Shown here: piece by piece, positions 24,718 through 36,244 of the stretch
Position numbering within the stretch: the stretch's first letter is position 1
Layout of the letters: each line of letters starts with the position of its first letter
Assembly: GCA_947034885.2 (NCBI GenBank)
Contig: OX344750.2
Span: 9,644,553 to 9,708,552 of the forward strand
DNA: 64,000 bases
Origin: Thuidium tamariscinum
Lineage: Eukaryota; Streptophyta; Bryopsida; Hypnales; Thuidiaceae
Direction of reading: 5' to 3'
Position numbers and translations under genes: made by a program
Notes under the pieces: model-generated
What the model saw: the letters and a program-made list of their open reading frames with translations, nothing else
Database searches by the model: none
Told to the model about the DNA's origin: nothing

Positions 24718-24905
24718 TGCCCCCTCGCTGAAATATTTTATTTTCTCGCATGATAAAATTTGCAAATTCTGAATTTATATTTGCAATCAGAGGCCTCGAA
24801 TTAGCCGGGACAGTTGTTGGAGGTAAATGACACGGGCATGAAATAGGGGGTTTTATTCTTACTTGCACCCCTAGAATGACTTGGTGTGGTTGAGCAAGGG
24901 GGCAC
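24718..24905. mobile_element. Family C element, copy 1 (inverted)
   Basis: Inverted ends TGCCCCCTCGCTGAA and TGCCCCCTTGCTCAA (read inward) bound ~190 bp containing TTTGCAAATTCTGAATTTAT and TTGCAATCAGAGG. The same order, reverse-complemented, occurs at 50640-51085 and at 58737-58945. Confidence 0.6.
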
Positions 24906-24977
24906 TTCACCCCCATCCCTACGTGAAGATTAGTTTTGTAAATAATTTGGAGAAAATTGGAATATGTATGAAATATC

Positions 24978-25251
24978 ATTAGATGAGATTCAAGATCTCA
25001 GGAGGGCTATTTCAGGTCTGTTCCTGAAACGGTTTCCGAAATAGGGTTCAACAATTCTTTACAAAAAACTGGATCTTGAAATTTGAATTTTTTTTAAATT
25101 AAAAAAAATTGATGATGTGGCACAATCTCGACGAGGTCGGAGTGCGCAATTTTTGTGTTCCTACGATAGTGAAACATGTTCCTACAGCAGTTTCAGTATT
25201 CCTGCAGTTTGAGAACCCATAGTCTTCTAGAGGCCCCAAATCTCATCTAAT
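24978..25251. mobile_element. Family G element, copy with good ends
   Basis: Left end ATTAGATGAGATTCAAGATC; the right end reads inward as ATTAGATGAGATTTGGGGCC, and both continue for a further ~15 bp with mismatches. The interior carries GATGATGTGGCACAATCTCG and repeated GTTCCTACRG. Target duplication not clear. Confidence 0.7.
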
Positions 25252-26039
25252 GGAAAAATTGTACAACAACTTTTGAAAAGTCTAAAAAAATTTCATTGTA
25301 TGTTAAAACAAAATTTTCATTTGATTCAATCTTCAAAGGATAGACAACCAAAAATAATAATTCAAAGTATGTTCAAACAAAATGGTTTTAGAATACAAAT
25401 AAAATAAGTTAATTATTCATCGAATTTATTCTTACAATTTCAAGGATAATGGTTACTACATTATCCTTGGCATCTACATTTGTTGCATGTGAAGAATATA
25501 TTTTGTTTGTGAGAAATTGTGTTTAGAATGGTCAAATTGGCCAAGCCAAAACTATGCAATTATAACATTGAGTAGTATTCAAAATGCTTTGCATTTTGCT
25601 ATTTCAAATCATCGTCCATGAATATCATCCACAAAAAGGTAACTTCAACTTTTCCACCCAATTCCAACTGAATGTTATTGTTGTGAGGGGCATCACATTC
25701 TAATTAGAACTTGATAATGATGAAAGCCCAATAACCTATAAATCAACTAATAGAATACAATAACTTGATTATTTCATCAACTCAATAATCTGGCATTGAC
25801 ATCTTCCATGCAAAATCTTTAAAACCATGCCCTAGTATTAAAGCAAATATACAAATGGTGAATTAGCTTCTATTGTGTCTGTAACATATATGCTCTAACT
25901 ATTCGGTGAGTGCAATAAGTGCTTTATGTATGGTTCAATGTACAATTAAATCAATAGTAATTTTATTACAAAGTTGTGATTATACTCTACTTCATTACTA
26001 TTCACTAACATTTTCTAATGTGTGTCTTCATACTTAAAG

Positions 26040-26065
26040 AATGGTGTGGAATATTCCACACCATT
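26040..26065. other. Perfect 26-bp palindrome
   Basis: Self-complementary around GGAATATTCC, with arms AATGGTGT/ACACCATT. Its central 20 bp equal the palindrome at 11153-11172. Confidence 0.85.
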
Positions 26066-26078
26066 TCATACATTGGAT

Positions 26079-26108
26079 AGAATGATGTAGAATATTCTAC
26101 ATCATTCT
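26079..26108. other. Perfect 30-bp palindrome
   Basis: Self-complementary around AGAATATTCT, with arms AGAATGATGT/ACATCATTCT. It lies 13 bp after the previous palindrome and shares the GAATATTC core. Confidence 0.85.
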
Positions 26109-26751
26109 TTCAAGGAAGAAGTAGAGTTTGGCCTAGCTACTAAATGTTGTGATGTATGTTAAGGGCTATTGAAGAAGAGTTGCAAGATTGTATAGAGCAA
26201 GTCAAACTTCTACATTATTTTTTCAACAAGCTATTAGGAAGCTACTATAGTTTAGCAAAAAATGATACATTATCCAATGAATTTTAATGATCTGAGCCTT
26301 TTTACCTTAGAATTTGATTTTGAAATTTAAAATGATTTTTTTAAGCAAAACTAACTAATTGAAAGTTCTTCAAAGAGGTTGTGAGTCTTGGAGAACAAAG
26401 AACAATAGAAGAATATTTGCTAAAAAACAATTTTCTCCAATTTTTTTTTTTTTTTTTTTTTGGCCAAAGAATTGCAAGGCTTGAATGTTGTTAAATACTT
26501 CTATAAAATAATTTTTCAAATATTAAAAAGAAATTTAGTTTAATATAAAAATATATACAAAATGACAAAATTTTGAAATCTAATGTGGTATTAGTACGAC
26601 AACATCAAACCTTTATTTTTTAGATTATTATCTTAATATTTAAAAATATTTCTTTAGTATATTTTAATGTGGCTACTATTTATCATTAATGATGAATAGT
26701 AATCATTGTCCTCCAAAGAAGCTATGAGTTCCATTGAGGGGAACTCCTTAA

Positions 26752-27130
26752 CCCCCTAAATGCCTAAGCTGCATTTTTTGGCAACATAGCAATTTTGGGC
26801 AGCTCACTACAAATGGAGTTTTTATTTTTTTCTTCGAAATTTTCACACAACATGTATCCGAGGAGTAGCTTGAAGACCCAACAATTTTCATAACTTTTGA
26901 CTACACAGTTAAGAAGTTATGGCATGATATGTCATTTTGTTTTAAGTGAGGGCAGCTTGGGCAGCAGAAAAAACTTCTTTAAAAAAACTTTTTTTTTCAA
27001 AAGTGACATTTCAAATTGATTCTTTAGATTTTTACAGACATGGGAAGCTTTGGATCATTCAATTTGGATTCACGAGTCAAAAGTTATGAGGAATTTTAGT
27101 TTGCGGGTAGGTATGGAGTTTTCGAAAACA
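26752..27130. mobile_element. Family D element, left part
   Basis: TTAA (26748-26751) is followed by CCCCCTAAATGCCTAAGCTG and then the family body, including AGACCCAACAATTTTCATAA and GAAGTTATGGCATGATATG. The body fades near 27130 and a family G element starts ~230 bp later. Confidence 0.6.
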
Positions 27131-27359
27131 AAATCTAGGTATATAAAAATCTAAAAAAATTGATATAAAAAACAAATCTAGGTATTAGATTTTTAGAACA
27201 TTAATTTTTTTTTATATCAAATATCTTCTTTCTTTTTTCCCCTAAAAAATTCATGGTAATTTGAGATATAGACAATAAAATTTGAAAATTTGATGACAAT
27301 TGTTAGACATGTGATTTCATTTCTAAAAAATAAAACAAAAAAATTTCATTCATAAATAC

Positions 27360-27648
27360 ATTGGATGAAATTTGAAGCCTCTAGAAAGTTATTTCGGGTT
27401 TGTTCTGAAAACTGTTCTTGATATCACTAGCCAATGTTAGGCCAACATTTTAAAATAAAAAATAAAAAAATAAAAATGGAGGGGGGGCTTGAAATGTGAA
27501 AAAATATTTTTGAAAATTCAATATTTTTTAATGACGTAGTAGTCTCTCGACCACATAGGATTCTTACGATTTTGCATTCCTATAGCAATTGCGTTCCTAC
27601 AGTTCGGGAACTCGCAGTCTTTGAGAAGTCTAAAATTTCATCTAATGA
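27360..27648. mobile_element. Family G element
   Basis: ATTGGATGAAATTTGAAGCC at the left and TAAAATTTCATCTAAT at the right are inverted matches. The interior contains ATGACGTAGTAGTCTCTCGA and GTTCCTACAG as in the other copies. Confidence 0.65.
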
Positions 27649-28740
27649 AATAAAGAAGAAGTAGAAGATATAAAGTGATGGACTTTCAAGTTTGACTATA
27701 TAGTGATAGGCTTCATCTTTTGGAGTTAACTTTAGAAGGACACAACCCACCCATAACCTACTTAGTCACCAAAATACTTTTATCATTAAACCAATAGGTG
27801 CATTCTTTGTTTCATTGAATAATAAAGTTACAAAAGTGTATAGGTAGTTACTACTTCTTTTGACATGATAGTAACAAACTATGTCAAAAACAATGAAAAC
27901 CATACATGATTTACAAGAAAGGCACATGTTAATTTTCCATTAGTTGTAAGAATTTCATACAAATTCTAAAAGGAGTACGCTATCCATTTTTCCATTGAAT
28001 GTAAAACGTTTACATTCAATCCTAAAGCCACTAATCTCTTCAACAACTTTGTCTTCAATTTCATATCTCCTTCTCCTTCTTTATCACCTTTTGGTATCTA
28101 AAATCGTTCACAAATGAACAAAAAAGCATTTAAGTATGCAAAAATAGGTGATTTAAAAAGCATTAATTGCCAAATATCAAAGATAATAGAAAAACAATCA
28201 TACAACTATAGTAAAATTTCAACATTCAAAATTTCAAACGCACTCTAATACACATTTTTTACTCAAAATTTATACACATTTACAAGCATCCCAATCTATT
28301 ACAATCCAAAGCATTACCATCCTTGCAAATCAAAATACAAACTGCCAATCCCTCATCCTCCCAATTCATATCCAAATTGACTAATGAAACATTGTATTGC
28401 AAAATCTTCTTCTACATGCATCAAGCCAATTGACTACCTTTGAGAAGAAATAAAAATGATTGAATTTCAAGAAGAAGAAAAAAAAAGACTGGAAGCTCCT
28501 ACAAAAGCAAATAATAAATGAAGACTTACAAGAATCCTTTAGGGGTTGTAATTGATCTTTGGCCCATATCCTTCCATAGAAATTTTAGTTGTGCTACACA
28601 ATAATAATAAGGAAAAATAGAAAATCATAGAATTCAACATGCTTCATTAAAATAGCATTCGATAATAGAAAAATTCAAATACTGCTTGCATAGAGAGAGA
28701 AGACAGATCTAGTCACCCCATGTCTGGGCTCCTTCTTTCA

Positions 28741-30290
28741 ATTCAATGTCAAGACAGTGCTCTTTCTTTATCGACATGGTCAATCTCTTAGTTATGATCT
28801 TATGTAACACCGATCAAGAGATTATCGATTTGTACCTGTTTACTCGGGATCATGTTCACATCTGTACCTCATCAGACTTTATTTTACAAATCGGGTTATA
28901 TCGATTTGAATTCGGGCGGGAGGGAGGGAGGGTGGGCTCATACACACCCTATTGCTTATTTCTGTTTTCAACAAGATCCAGGCATGCATATCGCAATATC
29001 ATCCTTCGTTTGTTTGTCTTAAACCATCGATTCTCGTTTCTCATCAGCCTTACAACGTCTTACAGTATCGATATCCTTTCAGAACGAGTGAGCAATCTTC
29101 GCACATTCTTGAATGTACCGGTATCCGGATTACATCTGGTTTATGCTAATTGGTATTAAGTATGTTACGGTACACACTTTTTCTGACCATTAATCATGAT
29201 TACTTGAATAAGATTTCATTTCAATTAACAAATTATCAGCCAGGCATTCTCAAATGGTCAAAGCGTAGTGTATATCTATTATAGAATCATACAAGATTTA
29301 CATAACGCATATGTTTTAATCACTTTACACATAGAAGTGTATTCTGACTCCTGTTTGATCGATCGACCATGTTACATTCAATCACAAGCGTAACAGATAC
29401 AAGAGGTTGGAATCATGTTCTCTTTAATATGAGCTGATCTACCTGTTATCATAGTCTCGACCTTAATGAGTCCCAATTGATCCATCGATATTATGAATCC
29501 ATTTCATAATCTAACTGATTCATGAATAGATCACTAGCAATGTAGTTCGAATGAACTTGAACCCTGCGGTCTCAAGTATGTAAGCACATGGTTTCTCGAT
29601 CCATACAGGATATGTATCGATTCTTGACTCTACAGCTAGATCACAGCGACATACTAATGTATTTTCAAACGAATGATATGTTTGAAGGGTAAGAAGACAA
29701 ATAGCCTTAAGTTTTTAGAGCCTGGCCCCGATCTCAGAATGCCACACCTCACCTGTGCCCATACATCCCAACATACACAAAGTGTGTCAAAACGTGTACG
29801 TAAGGTGTCTGCAGCATGCCATGACTGCCATCGGTTGTTATCCCCATCAAAGATAAGTACTATGCAACTAAAAAACCTCAGAGCTGTCAAGAGAATCAAT
29901 GTTACAAGAAATTGAAATTGTGATCCTCAATACTCCACACTAAACAAACCACTTGTTCTCTCTTGATCGAATCAACACCAATATCGGCACCTGAGTAGAC
30001 GTTGCTGTCTCCATGTCTGCAGGAGTTGTAGGCGAGAACACCACTGTAGCTTGGGTGATCGTCAGCGTGACGCAGGTCCACAACTCAACAAAGCTCAGCA
30101 GCGCAGGTACACAGCACAAGAGGACTACAGATTCTACCGTGCAAGACAAGGTAGAAAAAGCGATAAACGGCTCCAGGAGCTGGTCAGTCTTCTTGGTTTA
30201 TACCCGTTGGCATGGAAAGTGATAGCCGGGTATGTGCTCATGCCTGGGGATCATTGTACTTTCTTTGGATGCATTGTATTGGGGTAAGTG
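28741..30290 (+). other. Compositional island with short frames, unrecognised
   Basis: About 1.5 kb with more G+C than the flanks, free of the transposon families seen elsewhere. The longest frame (28746-29159, 137 codons) and two overlapping frames at 29985-30287 look like no family I know. A (GGGA)n stretch occurs near 28914-28932. Possible readings are a non-coding transcript, a lineage-specific gene, or a captured fragment. Confidence 0.3.
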
Positions 30291-30862
30291 TTTTACCTTG
30301 TACGCATCTGTACCATTTTATCATTATAAATTGTGGCTTGCTATACTTCTTGTTCTCATTTCAAAGGTGTTTTTAGTCCCTGGGTGGGACTTGCAATAAT
30401 ACACTCAATTTGATGCCTTTCATAAAGTATCCAAAATTCAATTTGGAGTCATATGTAAGTATTGTGGTGTGTGAATCTTTTTGTATCAATGGATTTGTCC
30501 GTTGCATAGTTTGAGAGAGAGAGAGAGCCTATTCAAGAATGCTTGTACTTGGAAAAGATCACTGAAGGAAGTTAAAAGAATGGGAAGGAACACAATCCAG
30601 GGAATTCTGTAGAAATTTTGGAGAATTTCCTAGCTTCTAGAAGGTGCCTTGGATTTTTCAAAATTTACTCAAAAGTAAGCCTATAAAGTGCAAATTTAGT
30701 CAGTTGACATCCCCCATTTTCTAATGTAATTCGGCTCTACTATTAGCCGACTTTTTCTTTTTCCATTTAGCATCTATCCTAAATTTAAAAAATGAGGCCG
30801 TTCTTTTTTGTTTAGTTGGTGAATTTGTATTCAATCTCAATTTTTTTTCATATTGTTTTTTA

Positions 30863-31045
30863 AAGGTATCTTTGGCATTTATTAACTATATTCCCCATTT
30901 TTTCCCTTTTGTTTCTTTTCAAGGTATCTTTGGCATTTACTAATTATATTCCCCATTTTTATTCCTATTGTTTCCTTTTAAGGTATCTTTAGCATTTACT
31001 AATTAGATTCCCCATGTTTTTCTTATTATTTTCTTTTAAGGTATT
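30863..31045. repeat. Tandem repeat, three ~58-bp units
   Basis: AAGGTATCTTTGGCATTTAC and CTAATTAKATTCCCCATTTT recur starting at 30863, 30921 and 30980, with a partial fourth at 31038. Confidence 0.85.
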
Positions 31046-32852
31046 TAGATTTTGAAAATTAGAAACAAAGTTTTTTTTTACTATGACTTTGCAAATGCAA
31101 AGTTCATTTTTTGAAAAAAATTATAACAAAATTTTATGTATCCCACAACTTCCTCAAGTTTGTTATTCGTTTTACAATTTGGATTTGGATTCTACAAGAA
31201 ATTTCAAATATATAATCTTCTTGTTGCCCTTGCTTGTCTCTATTGATAAAATATATTAATCTAAACATCCTTTTATAACTATTGACTCTTAGTCTATAAA
31301 ATTTATCTTCCATTCAAAGTAATCATTGTAGGTATTTAGAAGAAAAAAATCCAATAGGAAGATTAAAAAATTCCATCACAATTGTTTGTTAAAAAAATCA
31401 AAGTCCAAAATAGGCCCCAAATTCTTGAAAAGCTTAACTTCTAAAGGCTCAAGGCCATTTTTTGGTCAAAAACCACTTGAAATTGCTATTTTTGCTGCAT
31501 TCATCCAAAACTAGTATAAGACCATAAGAGCTAGATCCATAGAATTTTTTGGTCCCGCCCATTATTTTAGATGCTTATAGACAATGGTATGACATTACCA
31601 TACACCAATACTCCAAATCTCCAATTCATTGTTCAAAATTTAGTATACTAATAAAATTTTCTATATTTATGTCTAAAAATTTTCCTAGAAATTCTATGCT
31701 TGGTTGGCTACTTCCTCTAAAAAAAGGCTTGCAAAATAGTAATTTTCCTAAATACTCCAAAGGTGGACAAGCTTATTACCGAGAATTTTTTTTCCTACCT
31801 GGTTCATTTCCAAAAATCTCCTTTTTTCAATTCGGAACCACTTCCTACACTTTTCAATTTCAATTGGAAATTCTCAAAATCAACCGGCCAACTTGCTACT
31901 AACTGAAGGTACTTCCCGTACATTGGCAAGGAAGCCTCCTTTCAAGACAATTATTCTGCTAGACTTGAAATGCCACCTTCTTCCTTTTGTTTGAACTCCT
32001 TCAATATTCACATCTCATGACATTTTAGGGTTTTTTCAATTCAAATTGACGACATGGAAGGGAGATTGAATATTTTTTAAATGCATCAATAGCTCTAGTT
32101 TTTTCAAAAGGGGGGAGGAATTGCAAGAACAAGACTTTCTTGCATCTTTTCAAAGGATAGTTCAAAGGATAGTCATCCATTAAACCTTTTCAACCTTCCA
32201 CTAAGGCTAAAATATGACTTTCCACATCGATATAGAAATGAAAAATGCACCTAGTGGTATAAAATATACTGTATATCCAAAAAAATTGGTTCTTGTTTTT
32301 CTGTGGTTAATAGACAAATATTGTTTTGTTTTGTTTTTTGAAAATATATATTTTTAAATATTGTTTTGTTTGTGGAGTGGTTAATTAATTGATTAAATGT
32401 AAACATGTCCCTTTTTATGGAATAATCAACCACATCAATTTTCTAAGAAGCTACATCCAAAAGGAAAGTCACTTTTCTATTTGCAATAACCAATATACTA
32501 AAAAAATGTGATCCTAAATGATTGTTCAATTGTGGTCTATAACAATATTACCTATGTAAGTTAATATTCTCTAAAATAATAACCTTTCTAGGTTATATTG
32601 ATTGCTTAGTCTCAACTTAGAATGCACACAAACATCATTAATCCAATGACCCTCCCTAATGCAAATAATTTTTCTAATGTAATATACTCAACCTAGTTCT
32701 AGCCCTACAACTTTAGAGAGGTTCTACAATATGAATATAAATGTTTAAATAGTCATATTTGTAAATACTATAAAATTCTATCCCTAATTCTAAACATTAT
32801 TTTTTTAAATGATGCTAAATTATTATTCTTTGTCACTTTTGTCTATCTTTAA

Positions 32853-33715
32853 CCTTTAAGCGTCTAAATTCATCTCCAAAAATGACAGTTTTAAAAAAAC
32901 ATGCAAAAAAATCATCATGAAGTATTATTTGGAAGAATATTTTGGTACAGAGATGCAAACAAAAATTGTAGGGTTTGAATTCTTGATTCTATCTATATGA
33001 TTTGATTTACCAATTATATCACTAATATTTTACTATAAATATTGAAAGAAAAATTTCAAAATTCATTCAAAATTCAATTACAAACAAAATATTTTTATTT
33101 TTTGACTAAATTTGGTTGGAATGGTTTTGAAATGAGATTTCTTGACATGGTGATTTTTAGAAATTTTTGTGTTCTTTGATTCTATGACCTCATTTTTGCA
33201 ATTCCAGGTTTGAACTAAAGTCAATGCAATTTTAGATTGGTTTACCACTTGACATACTTCCACATTTGTAATTTCAAAAAAATATGTAATCTAGTAACAA
33301 CAAATCCAATTCTAGGACAAGGTTACTAGTATGTGAGTATAGAAAGTATGAGCTTATGAGCCTAGAATTCTATACACCTATATTATAGGTATCTATGTTA
33401 TAGACACTTCAATGATTTTAGTGTATTTATGTTCTAAACACCTATATTATAGGTCATTATGTTATAAACACCTTCAATGAGTATAGGATACTCACTTATA
33501 CTTAGGCTCAAGGCTCATAGGCTCATAGGCTCACACTTCTAGGCTCACATACTAGTAACCCTGTCCTAGAGTTGGATTTGTTGTTATCCTATTCTAGACT
33601 TCAATTTTGTAATGAGAGTTCATGATGTATCCCTAAAAATTAGCTATAATGAGAAAAAAATCTAACATTAAATCTGTACACCATCCAAGAAATGGACGTT
33701 GAAGCACTTGAAGGG
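32853..33715. mobile_element. Family F element with nested foldback
   Basis: TTAA at 32849-32852, then CCTTTAAGCGTCTAAATTC. The right end reads inward as CCCTTCAAGTGCTTCAACG. The block order equals the copies at 14993 and 15825, but it is ~290 bp longer because of the insertion at 33295-33586. Confidence 0.65.
33295..33586. mobile_element. Foldback element with 43-bp inverted ends
   Basis: The left arm starts TAACAACAAATCCAATTC and the right arm read inward starts TAACAACAAATCCAACTC; 41 of 43 bases match through to TACTAGTATGTGAG. The loop holds internal direct repeats (ACACCTATATTATAGGT twice, GGCTCATA three times). Part of the arm corresponds to family F sequence, so the exact insertion border is uncertain. 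Confidence 0.7.
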
Positions 33716-33982
33716 TAACTATAGAATCTCTTTCTAGACTTGCAAAAGTATATATGTCCACCAAAATACTTAGAGTTCAAAAATTCACCATTTTCAAGGT
33801 ATTTATGTTTGAATTTTCAAAGCCAAATTTTAAACACATTTTAGAAGTTTTATTTTCGTGAAAATTCTATTTAGAAATTTGCATGTCCTACAACTAGGGG
33901 AAAAAAAATCTAATGGACATGAAATGAATTAAAATATAGTCACATGAACTTTAATAAAAAAAAACTTATTCATCATTGTAAT

Positions 33983-34210
33983 CATTTTGGGGATTTGAGG
34001 CCTCTAGAAGCTCATTTTGAGACTGTTCCCATAATTGCTAGCCATTGTCAACCAACAATAACTAAAAAAATAAAAAATTGGAGGTGTATCTTGAAATGTA
34101 AAAAGAAGTCCAATTTTTTTGATGACGTGGCACTCTCTCAACCACATTGAATTTGCGTTCCTGCAATCCAAGAACTTGTAGTCTTCTGGAGGCCTCAAAT
34201 CTCCTCTAAT
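33983..34210. mobile_element. Family G element
   Basis: GGGGATTTGAGGCCTCTAGA at the left and TGGAGGCCTCAAATCTCC at the right are inverted matches. The interior has GATGACGTGGCACTCTCTCA. Confidence 0.65.
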
Positions 34211-35603
34211 GATTGAGACTGCTAATATTTCAAACAAACCATATTTAAAATCTAATTTACAAACTCCAATCTTTGTACAAAATATCTAAATGTAAGAATG
34301 CATCATGAGGTTGTAATATATAAGTTGAATGTTTTGTCCTACTCAACAAATATTTTAAATGCAAGGACATTAAGATGTAACAATAGTTCATAGTACAACA
34401 TTTCCTCTCTACAAAGGCTAATGCAATTCTATATCCTCAATTCCCCAAAAATATTCAAAAATCATGAGAACTAACACCATCCTCATGTTTGTAAAATTAT
34501 AAATATCTAAAATTCTATAATGTCAAGTTCTTTCAATTTTTGTGTACAAAAGTCTAAAATGATATATATTATAATGCCAAGACACAAACATTTTTTTGGA
34601 GTTCTTGTAGTAAATTCACAAAATATAAAGTACACCAAAATTATTGCACATATAATTGAGTAATTGACATGGCTAACTTTGAAATGAATTTTCTTTCAAA
34701 TCACAACTCATTTTTTCTTCAAACTTTCTTAATAATGTGATATATGTTGCATAGTTTCAGATTCATGTTTTACTTTTATTTTGTCAATGTAACTTTAGTT
34801 AGTATTGTGATATCCCATGTGATATTTTTCTAAATAGGTGTATTAAAGATCATATTGCAAGAATTTTTGTCATGAAGAAAGGTTTCCCCCATGCCAAGCA
34901 AACCACTTGTCACCACCAAATTTCAAACCTACAACCATGCCATTCAGAAAATGGTAGTTTGTTCTTAAGGCAAGCATCTATGGGTAAGAATTGGTGTGTG
35001 AAAAAATAAGTGAATGGGAACATGATTTCTATATTTTTAATACAAGGAGAAGTGAAGAGCAATTCCAAGCCAATTAAAAACAAAGTTTTAGAGCCAAAAT
35101 GAATGAAGGCCAATTTTTAGAAGTCACAAGTGTGTAGGTATCTATTATGGTTTATAGATTGGAGCATTGATGAAGCAAGAAATGACTATGAATAGAGACA
35201 ACAACTCCAATAAGTCATGAATACAAAACTCAATTATAGTGTTTGTGAAAGTTGTGAATTCTTATTCACTTGAAATTAGAATTGGACTTGTTGCCATGTC
35301 GAACCTATCCATTGTAAGCCTTGCTACTAAACCATTATTCAACCTCCACGCTCGCAATTATTAATATTTTACTATTAATTGATTAAGGACACACATCTTA
35401 GTAGAAAATAGTCATAACATTAGCCTCCCTAACTTCATGAACTTATAAAGACCATGCAAATAGAAAACTATTTCCACAACATGCACATTTTTGATCCATC
35501 TCAAAAAGTATTTGTGATATTTTGGGAACGTTTATAGGGGCTATTAGAAATAAGCAAGTGGAATTTGAACATACTACCATTGGTGCCTCTCCACCATTGA
35601 CTA

Positions 35604-35897
35604 AGGTAGGGGGTTGTAAAAGTGACCCTTTACCAGCTGATTTGCATTTTGGGGAAGCTAAACTTCTTAAAATAATTTTTAGTAAATTTTCATGGTAAGA
35701 AAAATGGAATTGGCATCTAACCCAAGTCATTTCATATTTTTTGGACCTTCACGGAATTAGTTATGAATTTTTGAAGTTGAAAACACAGTGGTTTCTAAAA
35801 GCAACCCCCTCCTGAAATGTACACTTCTAGTACATGTTAGAGGCAAAATCTACCAGATCGCTTTTAGAGACAGGGTCACTTTTACAGCCCCCTACCT
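35604..35897. mobile_element. MITE family B variant (TA-flanked)
   Basis: 294 bp with ends AGGTAGGGGGTTGTAAAAGT and, read inward from the right, AGGTAGGGGGCTGTAAAAGT (25 of 26 bases match over the full repeat). TA lies on both sides (35602-35603 and 35898-35899). The core ATCTAACCCAAGTCATTTCA is the family B core. Confidence 0.9.
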
Positions 35898-36006
35898 TAG
35901 TAGTTTAGTGTCATTTGGGACCAAATATTTCAAACGCCAATATCGTCACCTCCATTGAGATACCGAGGGATATACCGGGAATGTCATTCACCGACAGTGC
36001 ATTGAA

Positions 36007-36012
36007 TATATA
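36007..36012 (+). promoter_or_regulatory. Candidate TATA box of the glucosidase-II-beta-like gene
   Basis: TATATA lies about 235 bp upstream of the ATG, in a promoter-like GC transition. A start near 36040 would place two short upstream reading frames in the leader. Confidence 0.4.
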
Positions 36013-36126
36013 CAGCACTGTGGGCATTGGATGAATTCTGGGATGAAACTGAGGATGAATAAAGACGACGGAGCGATGACTTTTGGGATGAGGGGAGCTG
36101 CGACTGTTCACGTGCCACAGATCGCC

Positions 36127-36198
36127 ATGGCTACGCCCATGGCTATGGCGGTCGGCGCGAGCGCTTCAGTTACGCCCGTTTCACGGCGAGCGTCTTGA
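36127..36198 (+). other. Upstream ORF, 23 codons
   Basis: ATG at 36127 opens MATPMAMAVGASASVTPVSR and ends at TGA 36196-36198. A second tiny uORF (MLAAA) spans 36203-36220. Both end before the main ATG at 36245 and could damp translation if transcription starts upstream. Confidence 0.45.
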
Positions 36199-36244
36199 CG
36201 AAATGCTCGCAGCTGCATAGGTCTCGTCGAGAGCTTCATCCACG

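Larger units (their letters stand above)
25252..28740. other. AT-rich intergenic tract
   Basis: No supportable gene. It includes a 21-base T run at 26441-26461 and the palindromes and elements listed separately. Confidence 0.6.
31046..35600. other. AT-rich intergenic tract
   Basis: No supportable gene. The open frame at 31549-31902 is AT-rich and hydrophobic with no family features. Contains the elements below. Confidence 0.55.

Noticed and set aside
31549..31902. 117-codon frame in AT-rich DNA
   Set aside because: Composition is that of random AT-rich sequence, with no motif or neighbouring exon.
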